DNA of 64,000 nucleotides, from positions 4,216,001-4,280,000 of the forward strand of contig AP025252.1 of NCBI GenBank assembly GCA_016865505.2. Reading direction: 5' to 3'. Every line of letters begins with the position of its first letter. Within the stretch, counting starts at the first letter, position 1. Origin of the DNA: Bryobacterales bacterium F-183. GTDB lineage: Bacteria > Acidobacteriota > Terriglobia > Bryobacterales > Bryobacteraceae. The notes beneath the pieces were generated by a model. That model saw nothing but the letters and a program-made list of their open reading frames with translations. It did not search any database and was not told the DNA's origin. Of the stretch, positions 8,709 through 17,322 are shown in pieces. A program made the position numbers and the translations under genes.

Positions 8709-10148
8709 TTACTTTGCCGCTACTGCGAGGAGCGTCTTGTAGATCAGATCGACACCCGATTCAAGCGAGGAAATCGGGACACGTTCATCGTTGCCATGCA
8801 TGCGCTTCAGATCTTCGTGGTCGATCGGATAAGGATAAATGCCGTAAACAGGTATGCCACGCATGCGCCAGGCGCCGGAATCGGTGCCGGCTTGGAACAA
8901 ATACGGTGTAACCTTCGTGGTCGGGTACACCTCGCTCAGGCTCTTCGCCAAAGCTTTATAAAGCTCGTTATCCTGCGGCGACGGCTTGGAATTGCGCGAC
9001 GCGCGCATCATCTCTTCCATCTGCTTGGTCTGCTCAGGCGTCATCGTGGCGCCAGGTGCCATGCTACGCATCGACGCTACCGTGATCTCGACGCGCGGAT
9101 CCTTGATCACGCCCTGCAGCTCTTCAATCAGCTCCTCAGGCGTCGTACCCGGAATCGTCCGAAAGTTGATCGTCGCCTCAGCCGAACCAGGAATCACATT
9201 GCCGCGGAATCCCGCATTCATCAGCACCGGAGCAATCGTGTTGCGCATAATCGCGTGCAGCAGCGTATCTTCGCTGATGTACTTATCCGCCACCGCTACC
9301 TTTGCCGGATCATCCGACAGCAGATTCCGAAAGTGCGTCGCCATCGGCTCGGGCGACACCTCACCCAAAGCGCTAAAGAACTGCCGCGTTTCCGGCGTCA
9401 GCTTCGGCTTCGTGTCGTACTCGCTCAGTGCCGCCAGCGCCTTCGCCAAGGTGTAAATCGCATTGTCGGGGCGGGGCATCGACGAATGCGTCGAAGTACC
9501 TTTCGCCGTCAATTTCAGCGAAATCCCGCTTTTATCCGCCGTTGAAATACTCGCGTACAGGACCTTGCCCGCTTTATCTTTGACGATCCAACCGCCCTCG
9601 TTCAGAGAGAACTCGCAGTCAATCTTGTCCCACGCGCGATCGGCCAGCCAGCGCGTGTTGTACAGCCCGCCCTCTTCATCGGCCTCCGACAAAAAGATAA
9701 TGTCGCGCTTCAGCGGAACCTTGTTCTTCGCGATGTTCAACACCGCTTGCGCAAACACCGCCAAGCCGCCCTTAAAGTCAATCGCCCCGCGACCCAGCAC
9801 GTACCCGTCCTTCACCACACCGGCAAATGGATCAACGCTCCACTTCTCGCGTTCGACGCCCACAACGTCCGAATGCGCCGCCAGAAGTACAGGCTTTTTC
9901 GAACCATCGCCGCGCAAACGTGCGATAAAGTGCGCCTTACCTGCCTGCGGCGTCTGTATGATGTCGATCTCGAATCCCAGTGGCGCGAACTTCGTCTTCA
10001 GATACTCCGCGGCCTTGCCCTCATTGCCCGGAGGATTCGAAGTATCCAGGCGAATCAGTTCGACAAGCAGTTGTGCAACGGGAGGTAGGTCAGCCGCGCA
10101 AGCGGTGCAAACAGCAACGGTCCCCAGGCAGAGAAGACGACGGAACAT
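8709..10148 (-). CDS. M20 family zinc peptidase (secreted)
   Basis: 479 residues with a Sec-type signal peptide (MFRRLLCLGTVAVCTACA). It has the M20 di-zinc site: AAHSDVV (His ligand and catalytic Asp), GRGAIDFKGG (bridging Asp), SEADEEGG (catalytic base and ligand Glu) and, near the C-terminus, YPIDHEDLKRMHGNDER (last His ligand). A dimerisation domain sits between. It probably cleaves small peptides or N-acyl amino acids in the periplasm. The start is fixed by a strong AAGGAG at 10153-10158, 4 nt upstream of the ATG. Confidence 0.92.
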   Translation of the reverse strand: MFRRLLCLGTVAVCTACAADLPPVAQLLVELIRLDTSNPPGNEGKAAEYLKTKFAPLGFEIDIIQTPQAGKAHFIARLRGDGSKKPVLLAAHSDVVGVEREKWSVDPFAGVVKDGYVLGRGAIDFKGGLAVFAQAVLNIAKNKVPLKRDIIFLSEADEEGGLYNTRWLADRAWDKIDCEFSLNEGGWIVKDKAGKVLYASISTADKSGISLKLTAKGTSTHSSMPRPDNAIYTLAKALAALSEYDTKPKLTPETRQFFSALGEVSPEPMATHFRNLLSDDPAKVAVADKYISEDTLLHAIMRNTIAPVLMNAGFRGNVIPGSAEATINFRTIPGTTPEELIEELQGVIKDPRVEITVASMRSMAPGATMTPEQTKQMEEMMRASRNSKPSPQDNELYKALAKSLSEVYPTTKVTPYLFQAGTDSGAWRMRGIPVYGIYPYPIDHEDLKRMHGNDERVPISSLESGVDLIYKTLLAVAAK

Positions 10149-10313
10149 ACCACTCCTTAAGCTTGATTGGGTGATTTGCTCGCGACACGGAGCATCCGCT
10201 GTCCACTAGCGCCCGACCGGCAAACGATGCTGCTGCAACGATCGGCCCGAGGTGGATTTGTCAATCATAGGCGCTTTGGCTACGCGTGTCAAATTCGTGA
10301 AGGCCCTGTGACG

Positions 10314-10363
10314 AAAAAAACCGCAGGGCCTCGTCAAAGCACTACCGCTGCTGCGACCTGCGG
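10314..10363 (-). terminator. candidate intrinsic terminator of the PEP-CTERM gene, with alternative pairings
   Basis: Read on the minus strand, CCGCAGG (10363-10357) can pair with CCTGCGG (10327-10321), immediately followed by seven Ts (10320-10314). The 5' arm lies in the last codons of the gene. The loop is long (29 nt), so this is a weak call. Competing perfect pairings share these bases: AGGCCCTG (10301-10308) with CAGGGCCT (10324-10331), and TGACGA (10309-10314) with TCGTCA (10331-10336). Confidence 0.4.
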
Positions 10364-11232
10364 CGCCGCATGTACGCGAGACCCGCAAGAGTAACCCCGA
10401 TAAGACCGAGCGACGCAGGTTCCGGTACCGGAGCCACCGCGATATCCGCCAGATCTCCCGAACCGCCCACCGCGCCGATCAGCGAGGCAGCGCCGGTGTT
10501 CAGGTTCACGCTGTACAGATTGTTGTTGACAGAAGCAAACGCCGCATTGGCGCCCAGAATGTCAAAGCCGATGCGGTTGCTCAAATTCGTTCCAAGACCC
10601 AGACTTCCAATCAGGAACAGTTGTCCAAGATTTGGGCTCGGCGATCCGTTCGCCCCGCCCTGCGTATAGAGATTCCCACTCGCCGCGTCGATCACAAACA
10701 GCGTGGTAACGCCGCCAATGCCACCGGGAAAGTTGTTTGTGTAAGCCGCGCCGATGGTTCGCAACCCAGGATCCGGCGAGCCCGGCGTCCGCGTCAACGC
10801 CGTATCTGTATTCACCGTTCCAGCGCCGCCCATCGTAATGCGCAGGTTCTGCTCCGTTTCCGAAATGATGCGCAGAGCATCCGGAACAGGGTTGAAATCG
10901 AATCCGAACTGGCTGCCGTTCAGCGCAAAAACTCCGCCAACCGCCGTAGCCTGTCCCATCGAACTGAGTGAGTAAATCTGCCCGGCCCCCGTAGCCGAGT
11001 TGTAGCCCAATCCCACCAAGCCCCCAGTGGACGGGCGAAAGTCGATACCAACCAGTGTCTGACCCGAGTTGAGCCCGCTGATCGTGTATGTGCTCGACAC
11101 TGTCCCCGGCGAAGCACTGTCGAAAACCACAAGCTGGTTGCCTGTAGTCAATCCGAAAATCGTCGACGCCGAAAGACTGCTAACTCCTCCAAAAGCAATT
11201 GCAGCAAGTGCTACAAAAGTGGTGCGCATCAT
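10342..11232 (-). CDS. DUF4394 PEP-CTERM exported protein
   Basis: 296 residues from ATG 11232 (or ATG 11229). The signal peptide (MMRTTFVALAAIAFGGVSSLSA) is followed by a DUF4394-type beta-propeller-like domain: repeats such as GLTTGNQLVVFDS, LVGIDFRPSTGGLVGLG and FDFNPVPDALRI. The C-terminus is a textbook PEP-CTERM sorting tail: VPEPASLG, a hydrophobic helix, then RRRRSQQR. Proteins with this tail are cleaved by exosortase and released or attached to exopolysaccharide. No exosortase is in the window. The start is decided by a GAAGGA ribosome-binding site just upstream. Confidence 0.88.
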   Translation of the reverse strand: MMRTTFVALAAIAFGGVSSLSASTIFGLTTGNQLVVFDSASPGTVSSTYTISGLNSGQTLVGIDFRPSTGGLVGLGYNSATGAGQIYSLSSMGQATAVGGVFALNGSQFGFDFNPVPDALRIISETEQNLRITMGGAGTVNTDTALTRTPGSPDPGLRTIGAAYTNNFPGGIGGVTTLFVIDAASGNLYTQGGANGSPSPNLGQLFLIGSLGLGTNLSNRIGFDILGANAAFASVNNNLYSVNLNTGAASLIGAVGGSGDLADIAVAPVPEPASLGLIGVTLAGLAYMRRRRSQQR

Positions 11233-11237
11233 AGGTT

Positions 11238-11243
11238 TCCTTC
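11238..11243 (-). promoter_or_regulatory. ribosome-binding site of the PEP-CTERM gene
   Basis: Minus-strand GAAGGA lies 5 nt before ATG 11232. It supports this start over an ATG 36 nt further upstream that would add a charged stretch before the signal peptide. Confidence 0.65.
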
Positions 11244-11344
11244 TCAAAGTGAGGTGATAGACCCGCATTGAAGCCCACGGGCGGAAATATGACGCGGCTG
11301 ACCCCGCGGATGTGTCCGCGCTGCCAAACTATTTTGCGGCTTTA

Positions 11345-13297
11345 CTATCGGTTCCGAAGGATCGACAACGCCAGAATCGGAAAGTAGTGCCGGTACATGT
11401 GGTACGACAGGTAAAACACCCCGGGAAAGCCCGTACCCGTAGCCAAGTGCTCGTCCCACGTTCCATCAGGCTTCTGCGTGTTGAGCAGGTAATGCACCCC
11501 GCGAACTGTAGACTCCGAATGCGCCTCACCAGCAGCATGCAGCGCCAGCAGCGACCACGCAGTCTGCGATGGCGTACTCTCCGCCCCCACGAACTTGTTC
11601 CTCGTGTACCCTGCACAGCTTTCGCCCCAACCGCCATCGGCATTCTGTACCGACCGTACCCACTCTGCAGCTCTCTTCATCGCCGGACGCGCATCCCGCG
11701 CCTGTGACGCTTCGAGTCCGCGCAGCGCCAAGAACGTACCGTACAGATAATTCACACCCCAACGTCCGTACCAACTCCCATTCGCTTCCTGGCAGCTCAG
11801 CAAATACTGCACCCCGCGCTGTATCGCAGAATCCTCATACGTCAGCCCGCGCTTGCACAACGCCTCCATCACGCGACCCGTAATGTCCGGGCATGTAGGA
11901 TCCAACATCGCGTTGTGATCCGCAAACGGAACCTTGTTCAGCAGGCTCCAGTTGCAGTCCACATCAAACGCCGCCCAACCCCCATCGCTCGATTGCATGC
12001 CCAGCAACCAGTTCACCGCGCGCTTCTCGACCCTCGCCTGCCGCACAGGATCCGACGCCTTCGCATGCTGCAGCGCCAACAACACTTGCGCCGTATCGTC
12101 AATGTCCGGATAATGCTCATTGGCGAACTCAAACGCCCATCCGCTAGGCTCCAAGCCAGGCCGCTTCACGGTCCAATCGCCCTTGCGCCGTACCTCGCGA
12201 TCCAGCATCCAATCCGCAGATTTACGCAGTGCCTCGGCATCCGCGCCGCCCGTCTCGCCCAACGCAAACGCCGCGTACGAAGTGTCCCAAATCGGACTCT
12301 TACATGGCTGAAACTGGAACCGATCCTCCGTCTCAATCAACAAGTCTTCGAACTGTCGAATGGCCTCAATCCGGTCCGGATGATCATCGGCATAATTCAA
12401 ACAATCAAGCGCCATGATCAGATACATCATCGACGGATAGATCGCACCCAACCCATCGCTGTACCTCGTCCGGTCCAGCATCCAGCGCTCAGCCTCGCGA
12501 ATCGCCGCCATCCGAACATTCTTCAACCCACGCCGGTCCCACAGCTTCAGCGCGCGATCGAGGTGCGAAAACACAATGCCAGTGCGTCCCCGCGTCGGCA
12601 ACGTCAGCTTCTTCCCGCTCTTGTACAGCTCCTCAACGGTCATGCCCGCCGGTACCGGACGCTGCAGCGCAATCGCCTGCACAATCGACAACGGCACAAC
12701 AATCGCCCGCGTCCACGACGACATCTCGTACAACAAATCGCCAGGCAACAGCACGATCTCCGGAGGCACGCTCGGCGCGTACTGCCGCGGAAACAAATCG
12801 AACAAACTCAGGTTGATCTTGGTATAGCTATTGCACGCCTGCAGGCCGCCCAGCGCCAAAGCGCGTTCGCGTGCCTTCCGCATCGGTGCCGATTCCACAT
12901 CGTGCCCACCCAGCTTCAACGCCGTGTATGCGCGAACCGTCGCATTCACTTCCGACGGACCCTGCGGAAAAATGCACCAGCCGCCGTCGGGCAGTTGCCG
13001 CTTCAAAATCGATTGGCAGGCCTTCTCAATCCTTACCTTCGACGGCGGATTCCAAACCCCGTCCTCTGGCGGATGCAACCACAACTGCAGCAGTACGTAA
13101 TCGGACTCGAGCGTCGAATCCGCAGTCAACTCCGCGCACCAGTACCCCTGCTGGGTCTGCTGTGCCACCAACGCCACCGACGACGTCGAAATCGCCTCAT
13201 CAATCGCCGGCGCAAGCTCTTTCAACTGCTGGCTCGGCGCTAAATGAAGACGCCGTCTCCGTTGATCCAGAGACGGCGCCATCCACTGAAAACCCAT
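11345..13297 (-). CDS. shc: squalene-hopene cyclase
   Basis: 650 residues, the usual length for the family. It cyclises squalene to hopene/hopanol, giving membrane hopanoids. The catalytic DxDD motif is DIDD at 398-401 (context YPDIDDTAQV). QW-type repeats are visible (for example QSSDGGWAAF, QNADGGWGES, QKPDGTWDE), as is the C-terminal GTGFPGVFYLSYHMYRHYFP. No hpn genes or squalene synthase lie nearby, so the rest of the pathway is elsewhere. Expression is probably independent: a 76-nt gap separates its end from the next same-strand gene. Confidence 0.96.
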   Translation of the reverse strand: MGFQWMAPSLDQRRRRLHLAPSQQLKELAPAIDEAISTSSVALVAQQTQQGYWCAELTADSTLESDYVLLQLWLHPPEDGVWNPPSKVRIEKACQSILKRQLPDGGWCIFPQGPSEVNATVRAYTALKLGGHDVESAPMRKARERALALGGLQACNSYTKINLSLFDLFPRQYAPSVPPEIVLLPGDLLYEMSSWTRAIVVPLSIVQAIALQRPVPAGMTVEELYKSGKKLTLPTRGRTGIVFSHLDRALKLWDRRGLKNVRMAAIREAERWMLDRTRYSDGLGAIYPSMMYLIMALDCLNYADDHPDRIEAIRQFEDLLIETEDRFQFQPCKSPIWDTSYAAFALGETGGADAEALRKSADWMLDREVRRKGDWTVKRPGLEPSGWAFEFANEHYPDIDDTAQVLLALQHAKASDPVRQARVEKRAVNWLLGMQSSDGGWAAFDVDCNWSLLNKVPFADHNAMLDPTCPDITGRVMEALCKRGLTYEDSAIQRGVQYLLSCQEANGSWYGRWGVNYLYGTFLALRGLEASQARDARPAMKRAAEWVRSVQNADGGWGESCAGYTRNKFVGAESTPSQTAWSLLALHAAGEAHSESTVRGVHYLLNTQKPDGTWDEHLATGTGFPGVFYLSYHMYRHYFPILALSILRNR

Positions 13298-13318
13298 GCT
13301 TTCAGTTTAAAACTTCAA

Positions 13319-13831
13319 CTACACTCCAGCCAGTTTGCGAACCGTCGCCAGCGCGCCGTCATAATCCGGATGGTTCGCCACTTCGTTCACATACTCGGCA
13401 TGCTGAACCTTGTTGTCCTGATCGACCACAAAGATCGCGCGGCATTCCAACCGTACGTCCTTGATCAGCGTTCCGTAATTCTCGCCGAACGACGCGCTAC
13501 GGTGATCCGACAGCATCTTGATGTTCTCGATCCCGTACGCACCGCACCAGCGCTTCTGCGCAAACGGCAGGTCCATCGAAATCGTGTACATCTCGACGTT
13601 CGGCAACTTGCAGGCTTCTTCGTTAAAGCGGCGCGTCTGCGCATCGCAAACCGGCGTATCGAGAGACGGCACCACGCTAAACACGCGCACGCCCTTCGTA
13701 TCCGCCAAGGTCACCGGCTTCAGCGTGTTGTCCACCAGCTGAAAGTCAGGCGCCGTGTCGCCCACTTTGATCTCGGGTCCCACCAAGGTCTGGGGATTTC
13801 CCATCAGGGTAATGGCTGCTACTCGTTCCAT
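13319..13831 (-). CDS. tpx: thiol peroxidase (atypical 2-Cys peroxiredoxin)
   Basis: 170 residues. Reduces hydrogen and lipid peroxides using thioredoxin. The peroxidatic cysteine is C62 in PSLDTPVCDAQTRRF and the resolving cysteine is C96 in RWCGAYGIENI, the spacing typical of Tpx. The TAPDFQLVD strand and the C-terminal ANHPDYDGAL are also family features. It lies 7 nt downstream of the DUF255 gene on the same strand and may be co-transcribed with that thioredoxin-fold protein. Confidence 0.96.
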   Translation of the reverse strand: MERVAAITLMGNPQTLVGPEIKVGDTAPDFQLVDNTLKPVTLADTKGVRVFSVVPSLDTPVCDAQTRRFNEEACKLPNVEMYTISMDLPFAQKRWCGAYGIENIKMLSDHRSASFGENYGTLIKDVRLECRAIFVVDQDNKVQHAEYVNEVANHPDYDGALATVRKLAGV

Positions 13832-13838
13832 ATATGTT

Positions 13839-15935
13839 CTATTGTGCGCTATCCCGCGTCAGCATTTCTCTCAATTCGGTAGCAGTCCGCACCGGTAGCT
13901 TGCACGCAAAGTGCTCGCACACATACGCCGTCGGCACCTCGCCGATCTCCATCGCCGCCAACCCCGGTACATGCGCCTCCAGCGCCTCTTTGGCCGCCGC
14001 ATCCGGCAGTACAAACACCGCCGTATCCGGCAAGAACTCCGAGCGGACCACCCGCAGCATCGCCAGCATTTCAGGATTGGTACGCGGTCCGGTCAGTACA
14101 ATCTGCCGCGGCGCAGACATCGCAGCCATCTGCGCGACAACCATACGCGGCAGCGTAATCCCCTGCGACGCGATCTTGCCCGCAAAGTGCCGCAATCCGC
14201 GATCCGCAGCGCCTTGAAAATCCTCGCGCCCCGTCATCGCCGCCAGCCGTACCAGCAGCCCCAGCGCCATCGAGTTCCCGGAAGGCTCAGCCCCGTCGTA
14301 ATCTTCCTTCAACCGCAACACCAGCGACGCATCGCCCTCGCGCGTCGAATAAAATCCGCCCTGTTCCGGATCCTCAAACAGCCGGATCATCTCCCCGGCC
14401 AACTGCACCGCGGCCTCAAAGTAAAACGGCTCAAACGATGCCTCGTACAGATCCAGCAGCGATGTCGCAAACGTCGCATAATCATCCAGGAACCCGTCAA
14501 TCGCCGCCTCGCCATCGCGATACCGCCGCAACAGCCGCGCGCCCTCAGGCTGATACAGATGCTTCAACACAAAGTGTGCCGCACCCTTCGCCGCATCCAG
14601 CAACTGCCAATCGTCCAGCGCCGCCGCGCCCTTGGAAAATGCGGAAATCATCAACCCATTCCACGACGTCAGGACCTTATCATCCAAATGCGGCCGTACC
14701 CGCTTCGCCCGCGCCTCAAACATCTTCTTCTGCGCGGATTCGAGCGCCGCAGGATTCATTCCACCATCGGCCACATACAGGATGTTCGTCCCCGTGAACT
14801 CATGGTGCGGATCCTCATCCACATTGCCGCCGTCCTTCACGCCGTACACCGTCCGGACCTCGGCCAGTTCATCCGCCGTCAGCAACTCCCGCAGTTCTTC
14901 CACCTTCCAGACGTAGAAAGCACCCTCGCCCTTCACCTTGGGATTGGCAGGGTCAATCACAGAATCCGCGTCTTCCGCCGAATAAAACCCGCCTTCCGGA
15001 TGCGTCATGTCGCGCCGGACGTAGTCGAAGATGTCGCGAGCCAGCCCGGCATACAGTTCCTCGCCGGTAATCTGAAACGCCTCCACCAGCGACACCGCCA
15101 GTTGACCCTGGTCGTACAGCATCTTCTCAAAGTGCGGTACAAACCAGCGCTCATCGACGGAATACCGGTGGAACCCGCCGCCCAACTGGTCGTTCATGCC
15201 GCCCTTGGCCATTTCCTTCAACGTCTCGGTGGCCATATCCAGCGCATCTTCCGCACCCGTCAGCGCGTGATACCGGAACAGAAAATCAAAAATCACCGGC
15301 CGCGGAAATTTGGGACGATTGCCAAACCCGCCGTATTTCCCGTCAAACGTACGCCGCAGATAGTTGTACAGCTTATCGAAGGCCCCGCGAGTCACCTCTT
15401 CCGCAGTACCGGTACCGCCACCCGACCCCATCATGCTCTCGAGCTGATTGATGGTCTCGATGCTCACGCCCTCAATCTTCTGCCGGTCTTCTTTCCATTT
15501 GGAAGCCAAAAACTCCAGCAGCGCCTTGAACCCCGGCATCCCGTACCGTGACTCCGGCGGAAAGTACGTCCCCCCGTAAAACGGCTTCAGATCCGGCGTC
15601 AAAAACACCGACATCGGCCAGCCACCACGCTGCGATGTCGCCTGTACAAACGCCATATAGATCCGGTCTACATCCGGACGCTCTTCACGATCCACTTTGA
15701 TGGGGACAAAAAAGCGGTTCACCACCGCCGCCGTATCCTCGTTCTCAAAGGATTCGCGCTCCATCACATGGCACCAATGGCAAGTCGAATATCCGATCGA
15801 AAGAAAGATCGGTTTGTCCTCAGCGCGCGCCTTGGCAAAGGCCTCTTCACCCCACGGATACCAATCCACGGGATTGTGCGCGTGCTGCAGCAGATACGGG
15901 CTCTTCTCGTTTACGAGACGATTCTGGGTAGGCAA
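13839..15935 (-). CDS. DUF255 thioredoxin-domain protein (YyaL/SPATA20 family)
   Basis: 698 residues. The N-terminal thioredoxin-like DUF255 domain holds [21 protein letters not shown] and the redox motif CHWC ([14 protein letters not shown]). It also has [24 protein letters not shown]. The rest is an (alpha/alpha)6-barrel resembling N-acylglucosamine 2-epimerase/glycosidase folds ([24 protein letters not shown]). The exact reaction is not established for the family. It begins at TTG 15935, since no ATG lies before the conserved [13 protein letters not shown]. The redox motif and the adjacent tpx suggest a role in thiol homeostasis, but that is inference. Confidence 0.92.
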   Translation of the reverse strand: MPTQNRLVNEKSPYLLQHAHNPVDWYPWGEEAFAKARAEDKPIFLSIGYSTCHWCHVMERESFENEDTAAVVNRFFVPIKVDREERPDVDRIYMAFVQATSQRGGWPMSVFLTPDLKPFYGGTYFPPESRYGMPGFKALLEFLASKWKEDRQKIEGVSIETINQLESMMGSGGGTGTAEEVTRGAFDKLYNYLRRTFDGKYGGFGNRPKFPRPVIFDFLFRYHALTGAEDALDMATETLKEMAKGGMNDQLGGGFHRYSVDERWFVPHFEKMLYDQGQLAVSLVEAFQITGEELYAGLARDIFDYVRRDMTHPEGGFYSAEDADSVIDPANPKVKGEGAFYVWKVEELRELLTADELAEVRTVYGVKDGGNVDEDPHHEFTGTNILYVADGGMNPAALESAQKKMFEARAKRVRPHLDDKVLTSWNGLMISAFSKGAAALDDWQLLDAAKGAAHFVLKHLYQPEGARLLRRYRDGEAAIDGFLDDYATFATSLLDLYEASFEPFYFEAAVQLAGEMIRLFEDPEQGGFYSTREGDASLVLRLKEDYDGAEPSGNSMALGLLVRLAAMTGREDFQGAADRGLRHFAGKIASQGITLPRMVVAQMAAMSAPRQIVLTGPRTNPEMLAMLRVVRSEFLPDTAVFVLPDAAAKEALEAHVPGLAAMEIGEVPTAYVCEHFACKLPVRTATELREMLTRDSAQ

Positions 15936-16035
15936 GTTCTATTGTCGCAGATCCGGGAAAATGCCCCGGCGTTACGTCCGATGCCGGGAATCTTCGCAAA
16001 ACCTCTTGAAATCAGCAAAATGCTGGGCCATGCTG

Positions 16036-16485
16036 ATGTCATCTATGGGTCAAGTCGAACGCATCCGTGAGGACCTTCAAGGTCCGCTCACCGACGAAGA
16101 AATCCGCCGCAAAGCACAATCCGGCTGGAAGCCCGTCGCCGTCGTATGGGAGCGCTCCGTCGATGCCGACGCCCCCGTCTACTCCCGCGAAGTCGACGTA
16201 CCCTACGGCTACAAGGTCGCCCCCGACGCCATCCACCTCGAAGTCAACAAGCAGGAGAACGACGTGCTCCTCCTCACCATGGAACTCATCGTGCAGGACC
16301 AGCGCCTCTCCCACATCGCCGCCAAGCTCAACGAGCGCGGCTACCGTACCCGCAGCGGCTTCTTGTGGAACCCCGCCTCCGTATTCGAACTCCTCCCCCG
16401 CCTCATCGAAGCCGGACCTCGCATCTTCACCAGCGAAGAATGGATCGAGCGCCGCAAACGTCTCGGCCAACTCCTGACACACTAG
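16036..16485 (+). CDS. conserved small protein with recombinase-like C-terminal helices
   Basis: About 149 residues (ATG 16036; 16030 and 16045 are alternatives). No known catalytic motif is seen. Residues ~85-149 (IVQDQRLSHIAAKLNERGYRT, WNPASVFELL) resemble the helical region that follows the catalytic domain in large serine recombinases (IAxxLNxxGxxTxxGxxW). There is no recombinase catalytic domain, so it may be a DNA-binding fragment turned regulator. It ends 7 nt before the cobalamin adenosyltransferase gene, and the two are probably one transcription unit. Function unknown. Confidence 0.65.
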   Translation: MSSMGQVERIREDLQGPLTDEEIRRKAQSGWKPVAVVWERSVDADAPVYSREVDVPYGYKVAPDAIHLEVNKQENDVLLLTMELIVQDQRLSHIAAKLNERGYRTRSGFLWNPASVFELLPRLIEAGPRIFTSEEWIERRKRLGQLLTH

Positions 16486-16492
16486 AAGCTGG

Positions 16493-17107
16493 ATGAGTGA
16501 AAAGTTTAACGAGCCGCGTCTCGCCCTGAACCGTATCTACACCAAGGGTGGCGACTACGGCGAAACCAGCCTTGTCGGTGGACAGCGCGTCAGCAAAGAC
16601 AACCTCCGCATCGAAACCTACGGCACCATCGACGAGCTCAACAGCTTCATTGGCCTCGCCCGTCTATCGGCGACCGACGCCGGCCTGCACGACCTCTCCG
16701 CGATCCTCCTGCGCATCCAGCACGAACTCTTCAACCTCGGCTCGATCCTCGCCACCCTCCCGCAGGACGTCCACCCCGCGCAGCCTCGCATCACCCCCGT
16801 CGAAACCGAGCAACTCGAGAAAGAAATCGACGCCATGAACGCCGTGCTCCAACCCCTGCGCTCTTTCGTACTTCCGGGCGGCACCCGCCTCAGCGCAGAA
16901 CTCCACGTCTGCCGCACCGTCGTCCGCCGTGCCGAACGTATTCTCGTCGCCCTCTCCAAATTCGAAGAGGTCCCGGAAGACGCCATCCGCTACTGCAACC
17001 GCCTCAGCGACGCCTTCTTCGTCTTCAGCCGCTGGGCCAACCACGCCTCCGGGGTACCCGAACTCCTCTGGCAGCCCAACAAAGCCGCCTCCGCCACCAA
17101 CACCTGA
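16493..17107 (+). CDS. PduO-type ATP:cob(I)alamin adenosyltransferase
   Basis: 204 residues. Transfers the adenosyl group of ATP to cob(I)alamin, giving coenzyme B12. PduO-type landmarks are the N-terminal ATP loop RIYTKGGDYGETSLVGG, YGTIDELNSFIG, and the C-terminal VCRTVVRRAER and YCNRLSDAFFVFSRWAN. It follows a small conserved gene by 7 nt and precedes recN after a 215-nt gap rich in inverted repeats. Confidence 0.95.
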   Translation: MSEKFNEPRLALNRIYTKGGDYGETSLVGGQRVSKDNLRIETYGTIDELNSFIGLARLSATDAGLHDLSAILLRIQHELFNLGSILATLPQDVHPAQPRITPVETEQLEKEIDAMNAVLQPLRSFVLPGGTRLSAELHVCRTVVRRAERILVALSKFEEVPEDAIRYCNRLSDAFFVFSRWANHASGVPELLWQPNKAASATNT

Positions 17108-17182
17108 CATTTGCGTTCGCACCCGGAACACTGGTATGCTCTCAACCAATATGGATTTGTCATTTGGTCAGTGATAAATCCC

Positions 17183-17234
17183 GGTGCGCGCGCCTGCGGC
17201 GTGTTGCCAGTCATGCCCACGGCTAGCGCGCACC
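17183..17234. repeat. inverted repeat, 9-bp perfect stem with 34-nt loop
   Basis: GGTGCGCGC (17183-17191) is exactly complementary to GCGCGCACC (17226-17234). The loop is GC-rich and could fold further. It lies between the adenosyltransferase gene and recN, with no coding sequence I can support. It could be an RNA leader element or part of a terminator region; there is no T-tract. Confidence 0.45.
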
Positions 17235-17253
17235 CTAGAAAAACCGACCCTCG

Positions 17254-17286
17254 TTGCCGCCGCTTTCAAACAGAAAACGGCGGCAA
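17254..17286. repeat. inverted repeat, 9-bp perfect stem upstream of recN
   Basis: TTGCCGCCG (17254-17262) pairs exactly with CGGCGGCAA (17278-17286) across a 15-nt A-rich loop. On the + strand TGTTATTTC follows, a weak T-rich tail, so it could terminate the upstream transcript or shape the recN leader. Its 3' arm ends 36 nt before the recN ATG. Confidence 0.45.
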
Positions 17287-17322
17287 TGTTATTTCTGCGC
17301 GACAATAAAGCCTAACGATTGC

